Shown here piece by piece: positions 12,313 through 24,242 of a stretch of 64,000 nt of DNA. Position 1 is the first letter of the stretch, and the number at the start of each line of letters is the position of its first letter. Below the pieces are notes generated by a model that was given only the letters and a program-made list of their open reading frames with translations, had not been told where the DNA came from and searched no databases. Origin of the DNA: Diploscapter coronatus (lineage: Eukaryota; Nematoda; Chromadorea; Rhabditida; Rhabditidae); contig OZ038422.1 in assembly GCA_964036155.1 (NCBI GenBank), positions 21,537,201 through 21,601,200 of the forward strand. Reading direction: 5' to 3'. The translations under genes and the position numbers were made by a program.

Positions 12313-15300
12313 TCAGTCCTTCACTTCCTTCATCAGACGTCCCACAGTGTCCATGATTTCATCTGAAACTCATAATTCGCAAAATGATTTTATCAAGAAA
12401 AGATCTTGAAGTTCATAATTCACACTACTATTGGACCATCTAATAAACTATTGGAATTCGATATTATTCGTGCTAAACTCGTACTATTTCTGGTCAGAGA
12501 AGTTGAAAATAGCATTGAAGATGGGGAATTCGGATTTTTAAAATTCTACAAATTTATTGGATGATCCAATAGATACGGAAAAGAAATTATTCGTTTCTTT
12601 TCAAAATATTCGACAATAATGATAAATCGTGGGTATGCTTTGATGCATCATTTCAGAGAAATGCAGTCATTTTGCAGAATGAATGATTTTAAATCAAGAC
12701 ACGCAATTCTTTGGAAACTTTTCACATCAAAAATCAAAATCAAAATTAAATTCAACTTTTCATATAAAATGTTAGTGAAAATAGAAAAATGATAAGACGT
12801 TAGCTATACTGACTTGTATTGCCATCGATAGCGATGAGCGTCTCGACCTGCGTGGTGAGGACCTTCGAGATCTGCTCCATCGTCACGTTCTCGCCTCCAT
12901 CGCGAGTCGCCTTCTTCGTCAGAGAGCGCAGCTCAAATAGCAATCATCACATCTTTATCAAAGCGAGAAAAGTCATTTAAGAAATGACTATAAATTCTAC
13001 AAGATTTTTAACGATATTTCTGGGCTTTGCATAAAAGGCCTATTCTACTAGTTACCCTCAAGTTATTCTTGCCCTTTTGTGAAAGTTATCCACTTTTTGA
13101 AAAGATCAAAGGGAAGAGAAAAAGAGGGCAACTTCTACAAAAGGGTAAGAGTAACTTGAAGGTAACTAGTGCAGAACGCCCATAAAGTCATATTTTAATA
13201 GGGTTATAGTTATTAAAGTAAATTTTTATCTGAAAATATCGAACCTGTTCAATCATGTCAGTGATGTCATCATCCGAAGCTTTCAACTGTGCATCCACAT
13301 TCGCCAGCATTTGCATACTGAAAATGCTAGTATTATTATTATTGAATTGGAGTTTAAATAAATTTTAGAAGCAATGATGGACTTTTGAGAAAATAAAAGT
13401 GAAAGAAAGACAACAGAAAAGGAATTCTTTAGATTCAGAAGTATTTGCAGAACTACAAAATATTTGAGTTCGTTACATATTAGACGCTTCATGTGCCAGA
13501 TACGTAAAGGATTTCCATCGTAACAAGGAAAACTGATGAGAGAATGCATGATGAGTTTCTAGATTGGCATAAAATTAAAAAATAGAAAAATTCAATTTTA
13601 ACATAGTTCACAAAATAGTCAAATTAGTTGTGTAATGAATGAGTCACTTACACTTCAGCCCGTTTGAAGTCGGCAGCAGTAGCGCAAGTGGCATCGAGAG
13701 GCAGTTCTCGCTGTCCGCTCTGCCAGTCGGGCAGGTTCAGCTTCTTCTCCAAATCAGTTACCAAAATGTCGAGTTCTGCAATTCAATCAATTCAGCCCTG
13801 TTATTCTACGATTCCATCCAACCACTCTGCTGCTCGTCCACAAACTCCAGATTGTGACTGAGTCTCGCATATGCGTTCTCCAGCTGCTTGAGCTCTTGGT
13901 TCGAGGGCAAAATCTGCAAAAATATATAAGAAATATTTTGAAAATTTATCATTTCATTTAGGAGAGAAAAATAGGAGCGCATAATAATGAAAATGAACTG
14001 AAGAGGAAACATTGTCAATGTTGTGAAGCCTATTCCACACTTTTACATATTTTCGCCGGATTCATCAAGCAATTCAGAAAAATCAGACCACATAATTCTT
14101 TCGCATCTTCTAGTGCTTCTATCATATAAATATCTCGTAATGATATTCACCCGGCTCTTCTCTCCTTTCCAGAGCATTTCCGATGTGATTCAGTTGATCA
14201 CAAGCACCTTTCCCCAAGTCGTAACTACACAACCAAGTATGTTAGCCACAAACTTCTTATCAAAGAGAAAGTAAGCATACACGAGTATCAACACCTTTTG
14301 TATAAAAATAGGAATCATAATGAAATTGGAAGGCTTGAGAAATTATTTGCGAGAGTGATCGACTATTTCAGATGTTAGCTAAAAGAACTGCAAAATGTGT
14401 ACCTGCTGTTCATTTTCCCTGATGATCTTGTCGTGAGTGTTCATTTCTAGGGCCTGATTCATGAACATCCTCTCCTGACCCATCACTTCCATCGTCAGTT
14501 TTTGGATCTTCTGAAAAATCGCCCAAATAATTGATACGAGTGGGTTGTGTGTGAACCTGCTCCAATTCAGTGAAGAGAATGGGCGTAGTGACAGGCAGCG
14601 AGGAGAGGGCAGCGGGAGCGCGGGGGGTCGCAAAGAGGCCGCCTGCGGGAGTGGCCAGTGACGCAGAGCTGAACAGGGGTCCTGCCGAAGTCGTTGCTGG
14701 GGCGGTGACCGAAGCTGAACAATCAATTTTATCGGCCCGAAGGGAGTTGCGATATTTTTGCATTTTTAACAATACTTCGTTCAAAGTGAAGGCCAATTAT
14801 CTAGCTAATAATGATTTATAAATTCGGAGATTGCAATTCATAAAACCAACTAATTGTCTATTAAAACTAATTTGTTTAACGAGTTCCCTAATAGACTTGC
14901 GAGATAGAAGAAAATATGAAAAGCTCAATTTATCACGCTTTCGATTATTAACAAGGGAATTCCCTACATGGAACTGGCAGATCTTGATGACACTTACCAA
15001 ATAGGGGACTTCAATGGCGTTGATCATCAAACTCTATGAGTTCCTAATGTGGGGAATTTCCTTGTCATTATTTCACACTATGGTTTCAATTTTCTATCCG
15101 AATTTGTAAATGAGTTTTGACAGATTTTTCTACGATTTCAATAAAAATTGAATTGGAAACTTACGGACAGAAGCTATGGTCGATGCAGTGACAGAAGGAG
15201 TCGTGCTGACAGACGGGAAGAGAGGGAGACTGGGAGCTGGGGTTGAGACAGAGATGGAAGGGACTGCGGGAGTGGCAGAGGCAGTGCCTGTGAAGAGGGA

Positions 15301-17510
15301 GGTCGAGGTGCCGCCGCCTGTGGCTCCCGTGCCGAATGTGAGTCCTCCTCCAGCGCCGAGACCGCTGCTGGCAGTTGTTGCTGCTGTTGCAGGAATCGAG
15401 CCAGTCAGAGTCAGAGATGGAGCAGTGGTTGTTGCTGGCCTTGCGGCTGATGTTGCTGGAGACTGGCCGAATCCAATTCCTCTGAATTCAAAATTTATGG
15501 AAGATGACACAAATGTTCACGTTTAGATTTCAGTCCTGAGTGCAAAAATACTTTTGCAGAATAAATGACCCACCCGCCAAAATTTATGCCAAGTTGTGAT
15601 GTAAGACTAATTTTCAGGACATTTTCGTCAGATAAAATTCAGCTTCGTGTAAAGGTTATGCATTTGTAAATATCACGAAATTCCCTCTCTAATAGATGGT
15701 TACCAAGTTCCTGAGTCTCACATTAGAAAGCAACATTATCTTATCGTACTCTCACCACTTCCTTACCTTTTTCATCGGGATTTAGAATCGCCTTTCTAAC
15801 ACAATTATTTCGTTTATAAATTCAGTGAAGTTTACAAATGCGTATCTTCCACAAGATGCTTTAAAACGAAACAAAGCTATTTACCCCTGTCCGCCCTGCC
15901 CGAATAGACCAGTAGTTCCAGTTGTGATGGATCCAGTTGCAGGGAAGAGAGGAGCTGCCGAGGCTGTGGAAGAGCCCAGAGTCAGACCAGAGCTGGCAGT
16001 CGTTGCAGGGAGATTGGCTGTGTTGGCAGTGAGCGAGCCGAAAGGAGAGGCAGAGACAGTCGAAGTTGCAGTGGATGGGAAGGTAAGTGGGGCTGGTGCT
16101 GTTCCAATTGTCGAAGTCGCTGACACTTCGGCTGGCTTTGGAGTGAAACTGAATGGAGGCGCAGCTGAAATTACGCATTTATTCTTTATCGAAGTTTCTG
16201 GCTGTGAGTTCTTGTTACCATAAATAAGTATATTTTTAAAGAAAGACGATGGGTACATGAGAATAACAAAGACTTTCTCATGCGAGTATTGGTTTTTCCT
16301 AGACATTGTTGAATCGAAATATTAATTTTCAACCATACACCGCTTATCGTATATCTTACCAGAAGCAGTTGTGACAGTGACTTCAGGCCTGGCCAGCGAT
16401 CCGAGAGGCGTTCCAAATGAGAAGGAGCCGCCTGCATTGGTTGCACCGGCTGCAGGAGCGGAAGTGATCGAGGTCGTGGTCGCCACGGCAGGCGGCTTGT
16501 TCAGTAGTCCTTGTCCGAAAATGCTCGTCCCCGTGCTTGTGCCTGAGGCAGCTCCCATCCCAGTTCCAAACGTCAGTCCAGTGCCAAATCCGCTGCTTGC
16601 AGTTGTGGTTGCAGCTGGAGCAGCAGAGCCGGTCAGGGAGAAAGAGGGAGCAGCGGTCGTTGCTGACTGCGTCGCTGCTGCTGCGGGCTGACCAAATATG
16701 CTTCCACTGAAAAGGACGAATCATATAGGTAATTTGATCAGTCAAATCATCTTAGCGTTTAACAAAATCATAACGCTTAAAAATTCTGCGAATTTTGCAA
16801 CCAACGCAGTCTAGCTGGTGAGCAATGTTCCTTCTCGGAGTATCGCGTTTGGAACATTAAAAACTTGATGCAGGCAGCTTAGAAAATTCACTAAATAATT
16901 TTTAATTTATACTAACCCACTATCTAGCTCCATAACATTTCGATTAGAACAAGGCTCGTTATTTGTCAAGCTTGAAAATGCAATCCTTTTTTATTTGCAA
17001 AAAAGCATAATAGAGAAAATTCTCCCAAGCTTGGATGTGTTTTTTTGTGAAAATAAACTTTACTATTTCTTGTCTCTCAAAATTCCCTTACCCTTGTCCT
17101 TGTCCGAACAGGCCAGTGCCAGTAGAAGTGGACGATCCGAATTGAGGAGTTGCCGAGTTTGTGGAAGCACCCAGAGAGAAGCCAGTGCTGTTCGTCGTCT
17201 GCGCAGTCGGCATGGAGTTGGCAGCCAGGGAGCCGAATGGCGAGGCAGCCGCATTTGAAGTTCCAGTTGCCGTTGCAGTGGGGAACGTGAACGGGGTCGC
17301 TCCTGCTGCTGCTGTCGTGGCTGTCGTTGTGCCTGCCCCGAAGATGCTGCCCGAGTTCGTGGCTGCCGTTGTGCCTGTCCCGAAGATGCCGCCCGAATTC
17401 GTCCCTGCACCGCTTGTGGACGATCCGAATCCCCCGAACAGATTGCTCGTTCCTGTGCCTGTGCTCGTTCCACTCGACGCTGATCCAAATGTTGGCTTTG
17501 ATCCGAACAT
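12313..17510 (-). CDS. nup62: Nuclear pore complex protein Nup62 (NPP-11 type)
   Basis: Eleven exons join in frame on the minus strand: 17092-17510, 16360-16706, 15885-16164, 15165-15481, 14557-14714, 14403-14510, 13826-13913, 13652-13775, 13245-13317, 12814-12931 and 12313-12362. They encode 693 aa. The first ~500 residues are Ser/Thr/Ala/Gly-rich with FG dipeptides (MFGSKPTFGSA, SLFGG-like, SPFGSL, GLFGQG), the disordered selective barrier of the pore. The C-terminal ~190 residues form the conserved coiled-coil domain that binds Nup54/Nup58 (LEMNTHDKIIRENEQQ, FVDEQQKLDILVTDLEKKL, ANVDAQLKASDDDITDMIEQ, ISKVLTTQVETLIAIDGNT). The order and spacing match metazoan Nup62. The ATG lies directly at an acceptor-like CAG (17511-17513), so the 5' UTR is either trans-spliced or intron-split. 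Exons 1 and 3, and exons 2 and 4, are related to each other. Confidence 0.9.
13036..13180. mobile_element. MITE in a Nup62 intron
   Basis: This is a ~145-bp hairpin element in the intron between 12932 and 13244. Arms of about 40 bp are near-perfect inverted copies, sharing ACTAGTTACC, then CAAGTTA and CCTTTTGT blocks. The element is flanked by CATAAA at 13030-13035 and 13181-13186, consistent with a target-site duplication. It has no coding capacity. The superfamily is unknown. Confidence 0.7.
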
Positions 17511-18027
17511 CTGCAAAGATAAAATGATTTTATGAAAGTTGAGAGAAAATAAAACTCATGAAAAATTTCGAAAATAGACAGCAGTAGTGGGTTTGAGGAA
17601 AAAACAAGGTCTTTTCATGAAATTCGAAATCTTTTAAGAAGATGTAAGAATTCGGGATAAAAATAAACGAATCGAAAGGAAACAGTCGAAGACATTTTCG
17701 AAATATTGAAAACTGATTAAAAAGCGAATTAATTTCATCAAATAGGGGTTAGGAAATGATTCATCTGATTACTAGATGCATGTCGATGCATCTGGACAAC
17801 AAAACGGTCGCGAGAAAATTGAAAATAAAAATCGAAAATTTTCAAATTTTTCAACGAAAAAGAGACTGCGAGCGTGTCGATCGCTCGAATTCGAGCGCGC
17901 TATTCTTTATCTGCGCCATCGCTAAAATTGCAATCGGCAGCTATTCGATTTTTTCTTTGCCTTTTTCACGACTTTTTTTTTTCGGAAAAACTCCAAACTT
18001 TTATATTTTCAGTGTTGGATCGTCGAT
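17511..18027. promoter_or_regulatory. Bidirectional promoter region, Nup62 / SDHAF2
   Basis: About 500 bp separate the divergent start codons. The Nup62 side begins with an acceptor-like CTGCAA (minus-strand TTTGCAG). The SDHAF2 side has TTTTCAG at 18006-18012, followed by 15 nt to the ATG. The block 17870-17950 is richer in CG and CGCTCGAATTCGAGCG-type sequence than its surroundings. No TATA box was identified. Confidence 0.4.
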
Positions 18028-18894
18028 ATGTATGCTCGCAGTATGCAATGCCTCCTCGTACCATCGTCCTCGCTGTGCAGCAGAGTGGTTTCTCTCTGTA
18101 ATGCTGTTCCCTCCTCTCTCTCCAGAAATCACCCTCAAACTGATCTCTCCACTACTCGGTTTGTGTGTCACTCTTCAATATGCATGAATGGTTATGTTTC
18201 AGAGCCCGTCTGTTGTATCAAAGCAAGAAGAGGGGCATTCTGGAGAACGACATTCTGCTGGGCGAGTTTGCCGAGTCGCATCTGCCCAAAATGAGCGCTG
18301 CAGAATTGGCTGAATATGACAAGGTAGGCGGAGATTTTCAAGTTTCCACGTAGTTGAGGGTAGGGTTGTCCCGAAATAAAATTTTCAAAATTGTGAAATT
18401 GAGGTTCAAAAATAAATCTCTTTCGAAGTCGAAGCCGAAGTTTCGGGACATCTCGGATTGGGGGCAAACACTTACGAAAATGAGAACTATTTGAAAATAA
18501 ATGAAACTGTCAAGTTGGATGATTCGCTACTTCGTTGCCCATAGGTTAAGGATATAAGACAAGGTAGCGAGAGATATTTTCCTATACTATTTCGTAGGGT
18601 AACGAAGTAACGAATTATCCAGGTTGTGCTAATGGAACTAGTGATATCTTATCGAGTCTTTATTCTTCTGTCCAACTCATGTCATTCTCGAATTTTTTTG
18701 GATGATGCTCATGAAATGATTCACTCTTACTTTGAATTAATGTATTGAAAATGCAGTTGATCAATGGCGAGCACATGGAGTGGGATCTGTTCTACTACAT
18801 TTCCGACCGCAAGCAGCCCCCGAAGGATATCTCCAATATGGCCACTTTCCGACAACTCAAGTCTTTCGTCGAAGCTAAAAAGCGGCCAAATTGA
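18028..18894 (+). CDS. sdhaf2: Succinate dehydrogenase assembly factor 2, mitochondrial
   Basis: Exons 18028-18158, 18203-18323 and 18757-18894 join in frame to 129 aa. Family hallmarks are clear: [20 protein letters not shown] followed by GEFAE (first conserved helix pair) and [17 protein letters not shown] (last conserved block). SDHAF2 (Sdh5/EMI5) promotes covalent attachment of FAD to the SDHA flavoprotein of complex II in the mitochondrial matrix. The first ~45 residues are Ser/Arg-rich without acidic clusters ([20 protein letters not shown]), consistent with a mitochondrial targeting presequence. Splice phase at both introns preserves the conserved motifs, which supports the model. The gene is divergent from Nup62 and convergent with CDK5. 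Confidence 0.93.
18340..18470. repeat. Short inverted-repeat element in an SDHAF2 intron
   Basis: The sequence GTTGTCCCGAAAT near 18365 and AGTTTCGGGACAT near 18440 form a 10-bp inverted pair around ~80 bp that contains the same TCGAAGTCGAAG motif seen in the MITE at 30446-30687. The limits and any target duplication are unclear. Confidence 0.4.
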
Positions 18895-19537
18895 GCACAA
18901 GTTGACAGACGTAGATGTTTCTTTTAGGTGCCTTCGAAATATTTTTTGAAAGAAAATGAAATCTTTATTACATTTCAAAATTAACAATGTTTGCCAGAAC
19001 GTAAGCTAGAATACCAAGTTATAAAGTGATTGTGAGATCATCAAAATGAAAAGAATGGAACATAGACTTGAATATCATTTCGAAAGTTAATTGTCACATC
19101 ATCACAAAAGAATCGTCAATCTTTAAAACACTAATTATTGCTTTCGTGATGAGTTTCCTATGACGATGAATCGAAATTGCACTAGAAAAAACTTGAAATA
19201 GCATTTTCGATAACTTTCCCGAGATTTTTTTTGTCTAAATCTATCAAATTTGAATAATGCTTTCTAGGCAGTAGGATTATGATAAATGTTGCTTTCCTTG
19301 AATTATCTACCTTCTACCACACTAAATTAAGGTCTCGAAATTCAGCGATGATAAATATGCACATTACTTTGGAAAGTTATTGAAAATATTACAAGATTAA
19401 AGTGCATAAACGGATAAATTAATATGAGCAGCACCTTTCAGACAATATTGACATTTTATTGAAAAAAGATAAATATGAAGACTTAAAAGACCAAGAAAAC
19501 TTACTGACTAAAGCTTGCATTTTTCGAAAATCTTCAT
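18895..19537. other. Convergent 3' intergenic region
   Basis: This AT-rich spacer lies between the SDHAF2 stop and the CDK5 stop. Nothing beyond likely 3' UTR and polyadenylation sequence is seen. Confidence 0.5.
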
Positions 19538-21110
19538 CTAGTTTTCAATGGCGGAGAAGTAGGGATGTTTGAGAGCAGATTCGGAGTCCATTCTGCCCGC
19601 GGGGTTGCAGACCAGCAGCTTCTGCAGCAGATCTCTGCCAAGCGACGACAGGTTCGGCACGATTTGGGACCACGAAATCGAGGGGTGCATCGTTGGGAAC
19701 GGCTCAATTTTAACCATCATTTAAAAAATTTCCCTCCCCTTCTCGTCTTTTTTTCTTTGCGCACTATCTCGTTGCATAAAATTCGTCTTTTAGGTCAAAT
19801 TTCAATATTTTCGGGAGGAAAATTGCTATTTTCTCGATTCAAAAACGAATTTCAAGTTACCTTGTAGTCAGGCAAAGTACTGACTGCGGGCCAATTGTCC
19901 TCATTGGGAGTGCCGAGCTGCTTGAATATCCTCTTCAGTTGATCGTCCACATCACTTCCTGGGAATAACGGTCGACCGACATTTGAGATTTCTGCATACA
20001 GAGATTCAGTTGAGAAAAGAATGAATGAATGAATGAATGAATGAATGAATGACCTGCAAAAATGCAGCCAGCACTCCACATGTCTATGGAGCAGTTGTAG
20101 AGCTTGGCTCCGAACAGCACATCGGGAGGGCGATACCACAATGTTACCACCTGCAGAACGAAATTAATGATTTCACCTTCATCAAAATCGATTCAATATA
20201 TAGTATCGAGAACTTAAACGATAATGTCGGAATTTTGAAGAAGTAATGATTTTCTAGGAAAGATTCTAATGCATTATGCCCCACTTCTGCACTGTAGCAT
20301 CGAACAGGAACGCCGAAGGCTCGTGCCAACCCAAAATCAGCCAATTTGAGTTGCATACTGGAATCAAGCAATAGATTCTGCGGCTTGAGGTCTCTGTGCA
20401 GAACGTGTCTGGAGTGACAGTAACAGAGACCTTTGAGCAGCTGCTGCATCAGACTGCGGACTAGCTGTAATAATTGGAAAAATTGGGAATTTGAAGCAAT
20501 AAAACAGACCGACGGCTCGATCGGCTGCAAATTCATGGAATCGAAGAACTTCTTCAGATCCTGCTCGCAGAATTCAAAGACTAGCGTCAATTTGCCTTCC
20601 GAATGGACTACATCAAACAGTCGGACGACATTTGGATGTTTTAGCTAAAAAGGAATCTCATAACCTCTGAATGGTTTAACAGCCATATTCGAAAAAGAAT
20701 GAAGTCGCAATTGGATTTTGAATCGAATAAGTCGTTTTTAAAAATAGAAATAGATTTAGATTTTATCTTATGCATAATTCATCAACATTTCATCAGCATT
20801 TTAAAATCCGCATAATTTGAGATAGGAAATATAAGGAGAATTCTGATGAATATTAGATTTGCCTGGTGTAACATACGAATTAAACCAAAACCTAGTTTAT
20901 GGGATCACAAAAGTCATCAAAATAAGAGAAAATACCAACCTCTCTGAGGAGACAAATCTCCCTCAATGCGGAACTAGGCACCCCCTCATCGTCGTCATCC
21001 AGTCGGACCCGTTTCAGGGCCACAATCTCTCCCGTTTCCTTGTTCCTCGCCTTGAACACCATTCCATACGTCCCTTCACCGATCTTGTCCAATTTGTCAT
21101 ATTTTTGCAT
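19538..21110 (-). CDS. cdk5: Cyclin-dependent kinase 5
   Basis: Six exons join in frame on the minus strand: 20940-21110, 20510-20644, 20285-20464, 20054-20150, 19861-19991 and 19538-19702. They give 292 aa, exactly the usual CDK5 length. The kinase features are intact: glycine loop GEGTYG, VALK lysine, the cyclin-binding helix as PSSALRE (the CDK5 variant of PSTAIRE), HRDLKPQN catalytic loop, DFG, and an activation segment ending PVRCYSAEV with Ser at the position usually phosphorylated as Thr in other CDKs. The [14 protein letters not shown] and [13 protein letters not shown] blocks also fit. CDK5 is a neuronal Ser/Thr kinase activated by p35-type partners. The ATG is 3 nt behind an acceptor-like CAG (TTTTCAGGAG). 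The gene lies 204 nt downstream of the RPUSD4-like gene on the same strand, a spacing compatible with a nematode operon. Confidence 0.97.
20019..20050 (+). repeat. (GAAT)8 microsatellite in a CDK5 intron
   Basis: Eight perfect tetranucleotide units occupy half of the 62-nt intron 19992-20053. On the coding strand the array abuts the 5' splice site, so the donor reads GTCATTCATTC. Confidence 0.95.
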
Positions 21111-21314
21111 CTCCTGAAAATAAGAAACTGGAGGCTCGATTAAAACCCTCTACCAATCGAAGATATTATTTTTACGGTTCTTAAACCGATTTTCGACAAT
21201 ATTGTCTAACAATTTTCCTACTTGAAATAGTATTTATACGAGGTCAACAGCAACGAAATAACAATAACAAACTATTTCTAAATTGAAACTGCTTCTATGA
21301 ACTAAAAATAATAT

Positions 21315-24242
21315 CTAACGACGCAGCAGCGTGAGCTTCTTGAGCATGAAGAGGAAGTGGGAGGGCAGAGGAGAGCGGATTATGATTCGGTCAGAACCAT
21401 CTCGGACACGCGGAATGCGCACCTGAAGATAGATGAATTCACATTTTGATTAGATCGTCCAAATTTTTAAAAATGATGTCTACAATGCGACTCATTGTCA
21501 GATAAAAAAGGGTGTACAAGTCATGTCATTGAACTGTTTTGTGCAATTCATTAGATCCTGTTCAAATTGAAAGAATTTCAAGAATGACTTCTCAATGAAA
21601 ATTACTGGGATAATTTTGAAAAACTGTTACTTCTTTTGTATGCAGGAACATAGGCAACTTCCTCGTTTGAGCATCGTCTATGTTCAGAAGATTGAGAACA
21701 TGATTGGCCAACCTGAAATAAATTTAGCAGAATTAGACAGGGCTTAAGCCAAAATCTTCGCGAGTATCTCCTCTAAGTCAAAATATTAAGCTAAAATCTT
21801 GTTGCGCACCTCACTATGCATTGATTGTATATAGAAAAATTTAATCTTGTGTACCCTCTCCCCTAAACTTTTTCATATGTGCTGAAAGTTTTGCCTAGAT
21901 CTGAAATTTAGTGAAAGCTTCGGAGAAAGTAAAAAGTAAAAAATTCAATTTCTCACCTGGGAGGTCTGATTTTGTTGTTTGTGTATTTTTCGTCTCCAAT
22001 CAGAGGGCATTTAGCGTGCAGAAGATGGGCACGAACTTGATGAACGATCTCTGCAAGAAAGAAGTAAAACTCACAAGGGAAGTGCACAGATCGGAACTAC
22101 AGATCTTGATTAAACTTTTCAAACAGGGGCTTTCGAGGATGAGGATCACGATAGTAAAGTCAAAAAGTGCTGAATAGGAATCTGGAGTCAGAGAATTTTA
22201 GCCATCTTTTATTCGTATTTTGTATGAAAATGAGGAATGAACGAGTTCGCTTTTAAAACAGTAAGCTAATTTTGCAAATTTGTGAATACAAGTGAAGAAT
22301 TGACGACTTTCACTGATTTCCAGTTTCCAGGTTCTTATTTAGCACTTTTCAAATTCGCACATTTCCAATTAGAAAAGAGTGATCAAACCTTTAGTAGTGA
22401 GTGCCTCGATGTAACTGACATAGCGCTGACACGATGCAATTGTTCTGCATTGGGTCGTCACGTAGTTGATTCGGCTTTTCTCCTTGTTTGATTTCAATGG
22501 ATACACCTGAAATGTGATATTGCTAGAAAAGTGGATATTTTTCAACCCACCCTCACATCGCTTTCCTTGACTTTCTTCACCAAAGGGGTATCCAGAACAA
22601 TTGGAGATCTTGGCAAATCGCCCTGCACAAGAGCTCTGAAACATAGTAGTAACATAAAATAATAAAAGATCGAAGATTCGAGGTTATTAGTTGGAAAAGA
22701 TATTCGTATTTTTAAAATTTTCCACCAAGGAAGATTGCATTTTGTTCATTTATCAGAGGAAATTACGAAGTTCACTAACCTATGAATAGTCTCTACCTTC
22801 CCTTCTTCCAGCATCCCCTTCACTTCTGATTGAATCGCTGAACTTCTGAAATAATGAATAGTCTTTACCATTGATTACTGATCTGAATCTGTTTGCTGGA
22901 TTTATCCCGCAAATGAGAGATCTTTGAATAATTCTTTCGGAATACGAAAGACTAACTTACGTGAATTCATTTCACCGAATGAATTCAGACTATAATCCCA
23001 AAGAAAAAATAGTCGATGTAAATTCTTACTTTGCAAAGAGCATCACACCAGACTCGTTCCGATTTGGAGATCGAATCAAATAGAGACGTTCACTTGTGGG
23101 AGAAACTCGGTTCTGTAAAAGGTATATTTTTTCAAAGTCAACATTAAGACATTTTAACTGGGTTCATTTCAAACAGATTTTCGAAAAATGATAATGAAAT
23201 AAACGTTTGCTCAAATGGTTCACAACTCGATTGAATCGTCCAATTCCAACCTTAACATCCTGAATGAGTCTGTCGAATTGGGGTCGATCGAGGTGAGCTG
23301 CGTTGCCGCTGTAGGACATCCCACAGGGCTTGTCGAAGGCCAGCAATTCACCTACAAATTAACTAATTTCGTATTTTCCTTTTTAATATTCACTCACGAT
23401 CTTCATAAATGACTTGACTGGCCATATGTTCGATCTGCTCTTCTCGACTCATCCTCCAAATTGGCACGAAACTCGAACGAATCTAAAATAATAGGAATAA
23501 ATTTTTTGTTTTTGAAAAATGCTAACCTCAGTGAGTCCTTTGAGAGGAGAATTTCCCTGCTTAAAATCAGCCCAAGTGATCTTTACAAATTCCTCTGCTT
23601 CTTTATCACCATCTTCCAAATCTCTTCTCCTTCTGAATTATTTGCTATTTTAACGAAATAACAACTTCAATATTTTACATTCCCTGATTTTCCCCTTCTG
23701 CAGCGTAGTCGTATTTGCTAGCTGTGCTCCCGAAATAGTACTCTTCAAACAAGTTCGATGCTTCTTCGGGAGACGGTTTTTCCAGGTTCGATTTCACATC
23801 CTTTTCGATGTAATTCTGCAAATAGTTTTTCTGAGTTGGTAAATTCATAAATGCAGTCAGCCATTTAAAAGATCCGGAATAAAACAAAATCATGACATAT
23901 TGACTATCACCTATCATGATATAGTATGTGGAATATGATTAAGATTTGGTAAACTTTGTAGAAACGTTTCTCGTCAAAAACAGAAACATAGCCAAGATAG
24001 AATTATATTTAATCTCTAACATTTTGAATTTGAATAGATGTATGGAACAGGAAAAATATTTTAGTTTTGAATTGAACATGAATGAATTGCAATTTGCAAT
24101 CAGAATAAAAAGCATCCAAACGAGTAGTCAAAAATAAAAATATTCCAACCTCAATTCCTGGGAACATTTGCTTCTCGAAGAAGTCCAATTGCTGTGAACC
24201 ATCATCGGCTTTGTCGTCCTCTTTTTCACTGCCTTTTCCCAT
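21315..24242 (-). CDS. rpusd4: RPUSD4-like RluA-family pseudouridine synthase, catalytic Asp replaced
   Basis: Twelve exons join in frame on the minus strand: 24150-24242, 23679-23815, 23527-23632, 23398-23482, 23251-23351, 23030-23112, 22780-22845, 22551-22635, 22389-22506, 21957-22050, 21631-21712 and 21315-21422. They encode 385 aa. RluA-fold landmarks are present: ELLAFDKPCGMSYSG (motif I-like), SGVMLFAK, and IVHQVRAHLLHAKCPLIGDE (the arginine/leucine motif near the active site). The C-terminal LPMFLHTKEVRIPR block matches RPUSD4 better than other members. Human RPUSD4 modifies mitochondrial 16S rRNA and tRNA. The catalytic motif normally HRLDxxTSG reads RSPNRNESG here, with Asn at the Asp position. 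The protein may therefore lack pseudouridylation activity. The ATG follows a TTTCAG by 18 nt. Confidence 0.85.

Noticed and set aside
15165..17535. Long plus-strand open frames rich in Val/Ala/Pro opposite the Nup62 exons
   Set aside because: They are antisense shadows of the low-complexity FG-repeat exons. The minus-strand exons splice in phase into a recognisable Nup62 coiled-coil domain.
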